64,000 bases of DNA from Prorocentrum cordatum (taxonomy: Eukaryota; Sar; Dinophyceae; Prorocentrales; Prorocentraceae), in the NCBI GenBank assembly GCA_963575745.1, contig CAUYUJ010005592.1, positions 16,001 to 80,000 of the forward strand, given 5' to 3'. Below are positions 32,205 through 42,560 of this stretch, piece after piece. The translations under genes were made by a program, and so were the position numbers. Every line of letters starts with the position of its first letter. The first letter of the stretch is position 1. A model generated the notes under the pieces. It saw nothing but the letters and a program-made list of their open reading frames with translations. It was not told the origin of the DNA and did not search any database.

Positions 32205-33500
32205 GGTCACGGCCCATGCTGCCACTGCCCGCTCTGCACTGCCATTGCCCAGAATTCTCGCAGGCGCCGATCCCAACGCTGTAGCTGGTAACGTTGAGCC
32301 CCACCTCCGACTTCCACCTCCCGCTGAGCAGCGCCACTGCCCACTGCCACCGCCCAGATGTCACACAGGCGCCGATTGCAACACTGTAGCTGGTCACGCC
32401 GGGCCCCCATGTGGCCCCCTACACCCCACTGAGTGACGCCGAATCCTGCTGCAGCTGTACGCCCTCCCCCTCGCACGCGCACCCTCTAACACTGTAGCTG
32501 GTGGCGTTGGGCCCCACATCCGACTCTAACAGTGTAGCTGGTGACGTTGGACCCGACATCCGAATTGAACATCCCGCTGAGCAGCACCACTGCCCACTGC
32601 CACCGCCGAGATTTTCTCACAGGCGCCGATCCCAACACTGTAACCAGTCACGCCGGGACCCCATGTGGCCCCCCAAACCCCGCTGAGCGACGCCGATTCC
32701 AACTGCAATTATACGCCCGCTTTGCACGCGCCCATTCCAACACTGTAGCTGGCGACGTTGGGCCCACTTCCGGATTCCACATCCCGCTGAGCAGCACCAC
32801 TGCCCACTGCCACCGCCCAGATTTTTCAAGGCGCCGATCCCAACACTGTAGCTGGTCACGCCGGGCCCCCATGTGGCCTCCTACACCCCGCTGAGCGACG
32901 CCGAATACTGCTGCAAGTATTCGCCCCCACGCGCACGCGCACCCTCTAACACTGTAGCTGGTGGCGTTGGGCCCCACATCCGACTCTAACAGTGTAGCTG
33001 GTGACACTGGGCCCCCCATCCGAATACAACATCCCGCTGGGCAGCACCACTGCCCACTGTCACGGCCCCGATTTTCTCACAGGCGCCGATCCCAACGTTG
33101 TAGCTGGTCCCACCGGGATCCCATGTGGCCCCCCAACCCCGCTGAGCGACGCTGAGTCCTGCTGCAACTGTTCGCCCCCCCCTCGCACGCGCCCATTCCA
33201 ACGCTGTAGCTGGCGACGTTGGGCTTATTTCCGGATTCTACATCCCGTTGAGCAGCACCACTGCCAACCCCCACCGCCCAGGTTTCTCAAAGGCGCCGAT
33301 CCCAACACTGTAGCTGGTCACGCTCGGTCCCCACGTGGCCTCCCATACTCCGGAGAGCGACGCCGAACCTTGCTGCAACTGCTCCCCCCGGGCCCACATT
33401 TCGCACAGGCACTGATCCCAGCACTGTAGCTGGTCATGCTTTGGGCCGTCGTCCTGGCACGCGCAGATTCCAGCACTGTAGCTGGCGACGTAGAGCACCA
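32205..33500 (-). pseudogene. Pentatricopeptide-repeat (PPR) array, degenerate
   Basis: On the minus strand the segment SYSVGIGACE(K/N)SG(R/Q)WQ recurs about every 105 bp (35 codons), interleaved with AVALLSGMWKSEVGPN-like text: the PPR unit in the form common in dinoflagellates. The + strand signature CCAACACTGTAGCTGG is found near 32,275, 32,370, 32,490, 32,527, 32,635, 32,740, 32,845, 32,950, 32,990, 33,097, 33,202, 33,307, 33,420 and 33,475. PPR proteins bind organellar RNA, one base per repeat, but frames change between units and several repeats are shortened (37 and 55 bp spacing), so no long PPR protein can be read. A 458-462-bp block of about four units is duplicated (32,490-32,945 versus 32,948-33,400). 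Confidence 0.8.
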
Positions 33501-33509
33501 CACTCGAAT

Positions 33510-33629
33510 TTCAGATCCCGCTGAGCAGCACCACAGCCCACTGCCACTGCCCTCCCACTCCGCCCTTAATTTCAGATCCCGCTGAGCAGCACCACAGCCC
33601 ACTGCCACTGCCCTCCCACTCCGCCCTTA
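33510..33629. repeat. 60-bp direct tandem duplication
   Basis: ATTTCAGATCCCGCTGAGCA through CACTCCGCCCTTA occurs twice back to back, nearly identical; derived from the end of the PPR array. Confidence 0.85.
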
Positions 33630-34440
33630 CCTCCTCCTCCACCTCCACATCTACGTCGCCGTCGTCCTGGCCCACCCTGCCCTCCACGTCCACGTCCCCA
33701 ACCTCGTCGTCCTCCCTCCTCCTCCTCCTCCTCCTCCTCCTCCTCCTCCCTCCTCCTCCTCCTCCTCCTCCATCTCCTCCTCTTCCTCCTCCTCCTCCTC
33801 CTCCTCCTCCTCCTCCTCCTCCTCCTCCTCCTCCTCCTCCTCCTCCTCCTCCTCCTCCTCCTCCTCCTCCTCCTCCTCCTCTTCTCCTCCCTCCTCATTC
33901 TTCTTCTCTTCTTCTTCCTTCTTCTTCCTCCTCTCCTCCTCCTCTCCTCCTCCTCCTCCTCCTCCTCCGCCGCCTCCTCCTCCTCCTCCATCCTCCTCCT
34001 CCCTCCTCCTCCTCCTCCTCCTCCTCCTCCTCCTCCTCCTCCTCCTCCTCCTCCCCTCCTCCTCCCCCCTCCCCCCTCCTCCTCTCCCTCCCTCCTCCCT
34101 CCTCCCTCCCCCCCTCCCCCCCCTCCCCCTCCTCCCTCCTCCTCCTCCCTCCCTCCTCCCTCCTCCCTCCTCCACTCCTCCTCCCTCCCTCCCCTCCTCC
34201 CTCCTCCCTCCTCCCTCCTCCCCTCCCTCCTCCCTCCTCCCTCCTCCCTCCTCGCCTCCTCCCTCCTCCCTCCTCCCTCCTCCTCCTCCCTCCTCCTCCC
34301 TCCTCCCTCCTCCCTCCTCCCTCCTCTCCTCCTCCCCCCTCCTCCCTCCTCCTCCTTCCTCCTCCCTCCTCTCCTCCTCCCTCCTCCCTCCTCCCTCCTC
34401 CCTCCTCCCTCCTCCTCCTCCTCCTCCTCCTCCTCCTCCC
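33630..34440. repeat. 0.8-kb polypyrimidine (TCC)n/(CTCCTCC)n tract
   Basis: Left half is nearly pure (CCT)n, right half a 7-bp CTCCTCC/CCTCCCT register. Very few purines on + over 800 bp. Glu/Gly/Arg-run ORFs here are artefacts. Confidence 0.95.
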
Positions 34441-35110
34441 AACCCGCGTTCGGAACACTGAGGCGCATCCAACAGAGAGGGAACTTCCGTAATCGAGACA
34501 AAGCTGAAGCAATGACTGAGGGCTCAGCAATCAGAACACGGCGGCCGCAACCCTGGGCCTGAGAGTTCCTTGGTGATCAACTCGACGGTCACGTCGTCGG
34601 GGCTGTCCGGCACCACCTCAGTCCAAAGCCCCGACGCTCTACACGCTCACTGCATGGACCATACGGTGCAGGAGGTGCGGATGTGGAGAGACGGACAGAA
34701 ACAGAGAGAGAGAGAGAAAGGTAAAAAGGGGAAAGAACGAGAGAAAGAGAGAGACACCTACAGACAAGCATAGACAGAGACAGAGGAAATACGGGGAACA
34801 AAGACACGACCTCGCCGTCCAAGACAGTTCGCTCCGATCTGCCCGTGTGCCATTCAACACTTACATCCCAAACTCTCGGTACCCGCCCTCTTCGTCTTCG
34901 ATCATACCCCCTTGGGGTGTATCTTCCTCACCTGCCACGTGCATTTAGCGCAGCCGCTAACTAAGGGGAAGAGAGAACGGATGGAAGGGGGAGAAAGACG
35001 GAACACCAGAGGGATTAGCAGGAAGGGGGCTGGGAACAAAAATCACATGGCAACGGGCGGGCCGGGGAGGCGGGCCCAGGCGGCCGGGTCGAGCAGGCGG
35101 GTTGCTGAAG
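34441..35110. other. No gene; GA-rich patch
   Basis: 34,690-34,790 is AGAGAGA/GAAAGAGA-rich. The rest is unique, without coding patches. Confidence 0.5.
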
Positions 35111-35320
35111 CGTGATTCCTGCAAGAATCGCAAGGAAGTCTCGAGGGACAGAGCGATTTGCAAGTAAATCGTGCGAGGGGCTAGCGCGAGATGGTGACTC
35201 CTGAGTACATCGGGAGGAATTACCACGCGAGAGCGCGATTCCTGCATAAAGTGTAACGAAATCCCGCGCGACAGCACGATTTTGAATACATTGCGAAGAA
35301 GTATTAGGCGGAAGCCATTG
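35111..35320. repeat. Diverged tandem repeat of about 60 bp
   Basis: Three units with GTGATTCCTGCA/GGTGACTCCTGAG/GCGATTCCTGCAT followed by AGCGATTT/GCACGATTTT blocks. Confidence 0.5.
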
Positions 35321-35715
35321 TTGTCTCATGTCTAAGAAGAAAGATGCCTTATGCCATTGTTGTTTCATGTCTCAAGGAATCGTGCTAGAAGCAATCGTGT
35401 GGAACACATGGCTACACCTGGGAACATTCGCATCGTTGCGGAAATTCGCACTCTCGCGAACAGAAGGGAAACCAACGTAACCGAATCCTAGAGTTTAGCG
35501 CGAGAGCTCTGGGCAGAGAAATGCTGCACTCAGAGCTACACGGCTACCAACCCTTACACTGGAATCGCAAGTCGGTCGTCACAGAAGTACAATCGAGCCC
35601 ACATTAGGGATGGGCTTGTCAGAGTCAGACACGTGACAGACCTCTCCAAGTCACCCCGCGAAGCTTCCACGGCTGAAACGCCGCTCGCGGCACGACTCTT
35701 CGGCAAGCGCGTGGT
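35321..35715. other. No gene seen
   Basis: Unique DNA; TGCCATTGTTGT(C/T)TCATGTCT(A/C)A is duplicated at 35,316 and 35,352. Confidence 0.5.
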
Positions 35716-35885
35716 ACAGTAGGGGCCCGTCCACAAGAAACATTACACAAGAAACCCAAGCCTGAGACCCCAGGACGTCCATAGATTTTTGGTGTGGGAA
35801 CGTCACGCTTTTTCCACGGCAAAACCACCGAACCACAAGACACCCAGGGCACCCCGGAGGCGAGCAGGGCGCTTCTTAGCATGGG
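35716..35885 (+). repeat. Dispersed repeat R2, copy 2
   Basis: Collinear with 16,481-16,648 (GTCCACAAGAAAC, CCTGAGACCCCAGGACGTCC, GGTGTGGGAACGTCACGCTT, CCAGGGCACC). Confidence 0.75.
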
Positions 35886-37562
35886 TCTCCACTGTAGACT
35901 GGATATCGGACGGGACTCCTCAGAGAGTGATCGCCGGAGGCGGACAGAACTCCTTCAGCAGACTGCCCGGGGCCAGACCCAGGGGGGCGCAAGCTCGCAA
36001 CAACAAAAAAAGGATGGCGGCCGCAAGGCCCCCTCGAGGACCAGGGCAAGGGCAACTCGCCACTCGACTCGACAGGGTGAGGGCCCCTGTCGGCCCCCAC
36101 TCCTCAGAGGAGCGGCTGCCGTCCAGGGGCGGGGCGACGAAGGACATGCTGACACTGTGTGCTGACGCTGGGAGGCGCACGGCCGACACGAACTTTTTTG
36201 CTCGTCGGCAGCGAGGCGGGGCAGTCCGCTCCAGCGTGGCAGCGGTGCAGGGGCACTACAGAGCGTATTGGCGCACGCCCGACGCGAACAGGCAGTGCCA
36301 CAGCACACATTGCAGCAGACGTTCTCCCCTGCGGCGTGGCCAGAGGGTGCCCGCCGCCGGGCTTCCTGCTACGAGACTGCCGAGCGCGAGTGTACGTCGC
36401 CCTTTTGAGGGGCCGACGCGCACACGTAGCCTGCCCGCCTGCTCGGAAGCAGGGGGCCGCGGCATGACGCAGGGAGGCGGTGGCAGCAGGCGGGGCCTCC
36501 GCCCACCCCCTGACAACAAAAAAAACGAGGAGGGGCCGGGGACGGCCGCTCGAGGCCCTGCAGCCATCTGGGAGGGCGCCCGCAGCAGCCTGGGACCCCG
36601 GGGGTCCAGAGCTGCCTGCTCTCGACGACCGCCGTGCGCGCACGACTGGGCGGTGCCGCCTGCGACGGGGGCTGCGCGGGCGAGCCCGCTGCTCGCCTCG
36701 ACGGGCCGCCCCGGCCGCACGGGGGGCCGTGCCGGCGACGTGGCCGCGCTCCTGCGGTGGCGTTGCCACCCCGCGGCGGCCACGCACCCGTGCTGGCGGG
36801 CGTGCTGCGTGGCCCCCCTCGGTCGGGGGCTGCTGGAGGTGCCCCCGGGCCCCAGGTGCCCCCGGCTTCTCGCTCCACGCGGGAGCCCCTGGGGCCCTCA
36901 GGGCCCCGTGAGGGGTGCTCTGGGGGCCGTGGGGGCCTCCTTGGGCATCCTGGGGGCACCTTGGGCGAGGGGCGCTTCTGGCGAGAGCCGGTCTCGGGAG
37001 CCCTCGGGAGCCCAACGGGGCTGATGTGACCCCGTGGTGGGCGCGACCGCCACACCAGTACAGTTTCTGCGTGGCGCGAGCAAAACGGACGGCGGCATAC
37101 CTTCCCCACGCAAAAACACCACGGGTGACACAACGGCATCGCATGCTATGAACCGTGGCCTGAACAGCAAATCAACAATGCAGTTGCGACAAGATGGAGG
37201 AGGGAGGAGGGAGGACGACGATGGAGGATGAGAGTGAGGATAAAGGAAAAAGGACAAACGTGTTGTGTGGGCATCCCCGATGGCAACGGCACGTGGGACG
37301 TGCCAACGATAATTGCTTCAATCATCTCGTAGGGCAACATACTACGGGAGGCGGCTGCCGTGCAGCGTTGCTGATAGACCAGTGGATTTCGCAATCACCA
37401 CGCGACGAAGGCGCGCGCAGCATCGCGCGTGCAGATGACGCAGAGCTCGCCTGGACAGTGGCGACAGTCCTGGAAACCACCGCCCCGCGTGCAAACATGC
37501 CATGTGAGCCGAAGCCTGGGAGGAGGGGGAGAAATGGGAAGGAGGGCAGCGGTGTTAATGAC
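35886..37562. other. GC-rich, no supportable gene
   Basis: Long ORFs are open on both strands (up to 411 codons on +) but products are Arg/Pro/Ala/Gly-rich without domains, and overlapping frames are equally open. 36,840-37,020 has GGGGGC/CTGGGGG cryptic periodicity. Confidence 0.55.
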
Positions 37563-37756
37563 GGCAGGTCCGTGTCGTGACGACCCTGGCGCTGGTTTCT
37601 GACGCCGCGTGGATCGTTCGACCTTGAACGATCGGCGGATTTTCGATCGCCAGATCGTCCCCTATTTGCTCGATTATGGGCAACTGGCAGCGCTAAACCT
37701 TGAACGCCTGCGATGGGGTCGCCGCCGCGTTGAAACGACGCGAACCTACCGCACGG
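37563..37756 (+). repeat. Dispersed repeat R3, copy 1
   Basis: Shares GGCAGGT(C/T)CG(T/C)GTCGTG, GGATCGTTCG(A/G)CCTTGA, CGCCAGATCGT, GGGTCGCCGCC and ACGCGAACC in order with 60,676-60,875. Confidence 0.7.
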
Positions 37757-37761
37757 AGAGT

Positions 37762-38135
37762 CCCGATCCCATTTGGCTCCCAAGCCCAGCCCGATGAGAT
37801 TGGCTGACCCCCGTCAGCGCCGACCCCCCATAGGTGAGCCCCGATCCCATTTGGCTCCAAAACCCAGGCGAGCCAGAGGGGATTGGCTGACCCCCGGTAG
37901 CGCTGACCCCATTCGGCTCCCAAACCTGGGTCAGCCCAAGGGGATTGGCTGACCCCCATCAGCGCTGACCCCCGTTAAGCGAGCCTCGATCCCATTTGGC
38001 TCCCAAACCAGGAAAAGCCAGAGGGGATTTGCTGATCCCTGTCAGCGCCGACCCCCCTTACGAGAGCCCCGATCCCATTTGGCTCCCAAGCCCGGGCGAA
38101 CCAGAGGGTATTGGCTGACCCCCGGTAGAGCCGAC
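37762..38135. repeat. 65-84-bp tandem repeat, five units
   Basis: CCCGATCCCATTTGGCTCCC ... GATTGGCTGACCCCC(G)GTCAGCG units begin near 37,762, 37,840, 37,900, 37,986 and 38,070. Confidence 0.85.
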
Positions 38136-38148
38136 CACTTTGGACGCC

Positions 38149-38341
38149 CGAAACGGGCAGGGAAAAAATGGGTACAATACCCAACAACAAATGTTGTCCC
38201 CAACCAACAGCGGCCGCCGATGTGCAGGCGGCCTTCTGTCTCAAAAGGACACAGGCACTGGCGTCACCAACAGCCAGTCCTGTTCACCATGAACAAGAAC
38301 TGCTGTCGGTCTTTGTGCCCGTTTTTGCCGTACCCGTTTCG
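38149..38341. mobile_element. Foldback element, diverged 27-bp arms
   Basis: Left arm CGAAACGGGCAGGGAAAAAA (38,149) and right arm ending GTACCCGTTTCG (38,341) are reverse complements at 22 of 27 positions. Non-coding interior. Confidence 0.5.
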
Positions 38342-38347
38342 ATCATC

Positions 38348-38368
38348 CCACGTAAGCGGCTTACGTGG
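38348..38368. other. Perfect 21-bp palindrome
   Basis: CCACGTAAGC, a single G, then GCTTACGTGG. It lies just outside the right arm of the preceding foldback element and is flanked by CGATCAT on both sides. Confidence 0.85.
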
Positions 38369-38480
38369 AACGATCATGCATCCGGGGCAGCGACCATGCG
38401 CCGAAGCATCGGGAAAAACATCCCACGCCACAAGCACAACCGGGTGCAAAAACGGGGTCGCCCAAAAAATTAGGCAACCG

Positions 38481-38745
38481 ACGTTTCGCTTGGGGTCTCG
38501 TTTAGCCCGAGTAAGCCCCGACCCCGCCCGAGCTTCCGCGGACTGGTCCTGCGCCCCAGAGGGCCACGTGGCCGCCCGGTGGCGCGCGCCTGCGGGCAAC
38601 CTGGAACTGTGACAAAATTCACCGACGTTTCGCTTGGGGTCCCGTTTAGCCCGAGTAAGCCCCGACCCCGCCCGAGCTTCCGCGGACCGGTCCTGCGCCC
38701 CAGAGGGCCGCGTGGCCGCCCGGTGGCGCGCGCCTGCGCCCGCAG
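38481..38745. repeat. 142-bp tandem duplication
   Basis: CGACGTTTCGCTTGGGGTC at 38,481 and 38,623, followed by matching GTTTAGCCCGAGTAAGCCCC and CCAGAGGGCC(A/G)CGTGGCC blocks; the second copy is slightly shorter. Confidence 0.9.
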
Positions 38746-39032
38746 GGCCTCGGGGGCCCCCGTCGCGGCCAGGGCGGGCGGGGCACTGTGCCGCGGGACG
38801 TGGCACCCGCGCGCCTGTATGGAGAGCCGATCGGCGATCGAAGCGAATCGGATCGGCGGAAATCAGCAGCCGAGTGGGGAGAGCTCGAATCGGCGGAGGT
38901 CGGCAGGCCAGCAGGCCTCCACTGGAAAAGCCCGGAGCCCAGGTCGGAAGCCGAGGTCGAAGCCAGCTCGAAATCGGAGGCCATCGACATCTGACCGACC
39001 CGAATCGGAGGAATCGAAACGAGCCCTGGCCT

Positions 39033-39245
39033 GTGCCTCAGGGGGGGGGAGGAGGGGGGGGGGGGGGCTGGAACGAGGGGACAGGGGGGGAAGAGGAGGG
39101 GAGGGGAGGGGGAGGGGGAGGGAGGGGGAGGAGGAGGGGGAGGGGCTGGCACGACGGGAGGGCGACGGCAAGGGGGCGGGGCAGGGCGCGCGGAGGCCTC
39201 CGACGGGATGCGGAAATGCGGGGGGGGGGGGCCTGGGCCCCCGGG
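39033..39245 (+). repeat. G-rich tract with quadruplex-forming potential
   Basis: Dense runs of G3 or longer (GGAGGGGAGGGGAGGGGGAG and similar) at 39,040-39,150, and another long G-run near 39,220. Proline-run ORFs on the minus strand follow from this composition. Confidence 0.7.
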
Positions 39246-39385
39246 TGTGGGAGGGGGGGAGCACAGCATGCCCCACAACAGGAGCGCGCGCCAGGAAGGG
39301 GGCGGCAGGGATGGCGGAGCGCCTCGCTGAGGAGGCGAGATGAGAGGGCAGGAGATCCACCCCCATAAGAAACACCCCGACAAGC

Positions 39386-39465
39386 GAAGCCGTTTAATAA
39401 ACGCACCCAAAGGAGTCAAACAGGGCAGGGCTTTTTAGTAAACGCCCAGGGCCGTTTTTTTCCGT
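39386..39465. repeat. TAGTAAACGC-type repeat, left of the LINE
   Basis: GTTTAATAAACGCACCC and TTTTTAGTAAACGCCCAGGG: the same motif set as at 42,474-42,560 on the other side of the LINE. Confidence 0.6.
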
Positions 39466-39920
39466 CCTCGCCCTTTTCCTGGGCGACAGGGTCTGTCAAC
39501 CGCCAGCCATCAGTAAAACGCGCGGCAAAGGGCGCACCTTGCAACCGCCGCCAGCAACAGAAAGCAGGCAAAACCATACGGAAGTGGACGGGGACCTCGG
39601 GGGGGCCAGGGCCGTTACAAGCACCCCGCCCTTGTGGGTGCAACGCCCCCTGCCGCACTCGGGAAACGGCGAAAACGTTGCAGGCAGACCCCCCGTCTGG
39701 GCGTAACGCCCCGGCGGGGGCCCCGAAGCCAGGATCACAGCCGATCCTGCTCCTCATTGCATGCTCGCAATGAAACAGCCCGCTGTCGTCGGACCGCCGG
39801 CCCGATACTACATATCGTTGAAACGTATCGGCTCCACCGGTGAGGAAAAAGATGGGGCGAGGAAGGGGAGAGGAGAGGAGGGGGAGGAGGGAGGAGATGG
39901 AGAGGGACGGACAATAAAAA
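39466..39920. other. No gene seen
   Basis: GC-rich, with further GTAAAACGC/GTAACGCC motifs at 39,513, 39,614 and 39,700 that may belong to the same degenerate repeat. Confidence 0.5.
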
Positions 39921-41058
39921 ACAGCAGCGCCCGGCTCCGCCGAAGGGCCTGCATAGCTGCATTAAAACCACCTCGAATCAAAAGTGCGCGTGGGAGCAGC
40001 GTGTCCAGCATCTCCCGATTTGCATCACTGCTCGAGCGCGTTGTTAACAACCGCGGCTGTCGGCTTTGACTGTCCGCGAAAGTGGTTTGAGGTAAGGTGG
40101 ACAGCATACGTTGCAAGAGCATGAAGTGATAGGGCTGCGTCTTCTGCGTGCCCTATGCACAGAAAGCACTCCAAAGAGACCTCCGCAAGCCGCAAAAACT
40201 TCGCTTAAATTTGGCAACGAAAAGACAGTGTGCGCAGTGCTCAATGCAGTCGCGAGCAGTGCTCGAGCAACCGAAGCAGCAAGCCCTTTCTTCTTGAAAC
40301 CTTCTGGCGGTGCACCACCCGTGCCGCTGGGCTCTGAAACCAGCGGACGTGGCCCGTGGCGGCGTCAGCTTGCGGAGTCTGGCGAATATGAGAGGCACGC
40401 GCCTGGCCAGAATGCCAATTGGCGACGACGTTTGCCACCTGGCAAGCTTATGCCGGAAGCGGGCCTCAACCTGCAGCCGTCTGCTCGGGCGCGAGCGGAG
40501 CGCAGCGTACAGTTCGCTCTGCACAGCAGAAGGACTGATGCGGAGCGGGTTGGCCTGGTCCACGGCTCTGTTCAATACAGAAGCGAAGTGTGAACCATAC
40601 CAGGTCCTCCACTTTGCGGTCGTTGCCACCGAGAGGTTATCGACCTGTGCCTCTGCCAACTGTGCGGCCAGAAAAGAAAAGTCCTTAACGACCGTGCTGG
40701 CGACCCTGAGCTTAGCGGCCCACGCGGCGTCGGAAAGGCACACGAATTCCACTGGGAATCTGATCGAAGCGTTTAGACTGTACAGATCTGCGGCACTCCG
40801 CCAGCCGCCAGGACCCGAAGACAGCCGCGAGAGGGCGGACGCCTCCTCGGCGAGGAGCTCCCCCGTCGGCTCGCTGAACTGCCAGATATACGACAGACAG
40901 GTGATAACGAATGTGTCATAAACCCTGACGTGAAAATGCAATCCAAGCCGGCATTCCACCCCCTGTTTAGCTCGTTTCGCATACTTGGCAACGGTTTTCG
41001 CCCAAGTGGAGTCGGAACGGCCAGGCCACCACCTCAAAGCCAATGGCATGAGTTGCAA
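39921..41058 (-). pseudogene. LINE C-terminal domain with Cys/His cluster
   Basis: 301-codon frame continuing from the RT palm after a frameshift near 41,030. It has the post-RT segment AKYAKRAKQGVECRLGLHFH-like text, long helices, then a cysteine/histidine cluster CCFGCSSTARDCIEHCAHC (residues about 260-278) resembling the zinc knuckle at the end of dinoflagellate LINE proteins. An in-frame TAG at about 40,153-40,151 interrupts it, after which the frame resumes (MLLQRMLSTLPQTTFADSQS) and loses coding character at about 39,925. Confidence 0.75.
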
Positions 41059-42054
41059 AATGAGCGCCAGACCATTCGGGCAACATGTCCCCTACGCCGC
41101 GACGGAAACTTGCCCCCGTAGTTTCCCACAAAGGAACCACCACGGTTTTGGACATGTTCAAACGAAGGCCAGAAAACAAAGAAAATGCCCTGCACATGCG
41201 GAGAATGCTGGAAGCGTCGCGCCACCAGTCGCGTACCACAACGCCGTTGTCGCCCGCAAATGCTCTCACCAGGGCTGGCGGGCAAATGCGTTGAATTCTG
41301 CATAGCATCACGTCTGTGACCAAAACAAACAGCAGAGGTGACAATGGGCACCCTTTCCGGACGCCGCTGGCCATTTCGAAGCCTTCGAAAATCTGGCCCT
41401 TGAGTTTGATCCTGACCACGCTGCGCCAGTACAAGCACGGGACAACATTGCTCAGCGCAGGCAGCAGCCCTGTCTCTTGCAGCGCCTCACTTGGGAAGGC
41501 AGCCTCGAAGCCGAAGAGAATGATCGCAACACTTCTCTCCGATAGGCTAGCCATCATGCTTTCATGGCCGATGTCACATACATTGCGGAGCAACGAACGG
41601 CCCGACAGAAAGTTGTTTGTTGCATAGGAGAAACGGTTTTCCCAGCCAGAAGCTCGAGAAGATGGCCATAGGCACTGGCAATCAAACGATTGTCGGTACT
41701 GAGAAGAGACAGTGGCCTCGTTTTGTCAGCCGTGTAGTACTCACCGTGGTCCTGGTGGATGCCCGCTGCCTTTTTCGGCAAGCAGCATAAAAAACTCGAA
41801 TTCAAATCCTCTGGGAGAACGCAGCAAGCACGCGGGTCCTGCAAGAAAACAGCCGCCTCATGCAAAATCGGCGCCGCCAGCTGCTCGATTTGCTTCCAGG
41901 CACGGTACGGGATGCCGTCCGGCCCCGGAGCAGAATCAGAAGAGGATTGAATTGCATCAACTACATGCTCGAGCTTGAGCTGCCAGCGGGGGTCATCGCA
42001 ATCAAGACCCACCCCGCTGAATGAATACATCTCCCTCGGGCGCCAAGCTCGCAT
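40967..42054 (-). pseudogene. LINE reverse transcriptase core
   Basis: Fingers: VVDAIQSSSDSAPGPDGIPY and RAWKQIEQLAAPILHEAAVF, FLCCLPKK, then TRPLSLLSTDNRLIASAYGH (42,054-41,554). A frameshift near 41,600 leads to MLRNVCDIGHESMMASLSER (41,593). Motif A reads FGFEAAFPS, where the family has an Asp at the first G (Gly codon at 41,510-41,512). Motif B is intact (GVRKGCPLSPLLF). Motif C reads AFAGDNGVVV, where AFADD is expected (Gly codon at 41,252-41,254). So metal-binding Asp residues are lost in both motifs A and C, in addition to the frameshift. LINE RTs copy their own RNA at the nicked target; this copy cannot. Confidence 0.9.
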
Positions 42055-42136
42055 ATAGGAGAAGTCAACCGAGTGACGAGAAAAAGTGGTGCACTAATGC
42101 TGCCGCAACAAATCTGCCATCCCACGGGGCTCCACC

Positions 42137-42478
42137 TCAAAAATGGTTCAAATCAAGAGACGCCGTCGCAGCTGCAGAGGAGCTTCCTGCAGGGAGGAGG
42201 CGCTGCAGCTTGCGCATGATGTGTTCTTTACGCGCAGAAACTTCAAACTCTGGCATTGCGCCGCGGCGTAACTTGAGACACTCCACCTCTTCCCACACTT
42301 CCTGGCGAGAGCCAATTCGACAAAATGGTCCATCAAAGCATTCGGCACGGATGAACGAGATGGGACTAAGGAGCGGAGATGCGGATACAAAGTGAAACAC
42401 TCTTCAATCCGGTCGAGCCTCTGATTTTCGAGTGCCCGGAGAAGGTCCATTGCAGCATGCAGTTTGTCCCCGGCCGTT
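42137..42478 (-). pseudogene. LINE polyprotein, segment before the RT fingers
   Basis: Starts in frame with MDLLRALENQRLDRIEECFT (42,450), switches frame near 42,300 to EVWEEVECLKLRRGAMPEFE and MRKLQRLLPAGSS, and stops at 42,137. Helical, charged text as found between endonuclease and RT in LINEs. Two frames within 340 bp show a frameshift. Confidence 0.6.
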
Positions 42479-42560
42479 TAGTAAAACGCTAATTGTCGGG
42501 TCCAGGTGACAAACGCCCAGGGCCCTCTAGTAAACGCTAATTGTCGGGTCCGGGTGGTCT
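42474..42560. repeat. TAGTAAACGC-type repeat, right of the LINE
   Basis: Two units, TTTAGTAAAACGCTAATTG and TCTAGTAAACGCTAATTG, each followed by TCGGGTCC(A/G)GGTG, with AAACGCCCAGGGCC between them; the last is shared with 39,440. Confidence 0.75.

Larger units (their letters stand above)
39921..42478 (-). mobile_element. LINE-type non-LTR retrotransposon, 5'-truncated and dead
   Basis: 2.6-kb minus-strand element. It carries a reverse transcriptase and a C-terminal cysteine/histidine region read in two alternating frames. The 5' edge lies at about 42,478, where the coding frame stops abruptly against the TAGTAAACGC repeat; the apurinic endonuclease and any gag-like ORF are absent, as expected for incomplete target-primed reverse transcription. 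The 3' edge is placed by loss of coding character near 39,925. No poly(A) or target-site duplication could be identified with confidence. Confidence 0.85.

Noticed and set aside
33572-34501. 309-codon Glu/Arg/Gly-run ORF
   Set aside because: Polypurine side of the (TCC)n tract.
35789-37024. 411-codon + strand ORF
   Set aside because: GC-driven open frame rich in Arg/Pro/Ala/Gly, overlapped by an equally open 346-codon minus ORF; no domain-like text in either.
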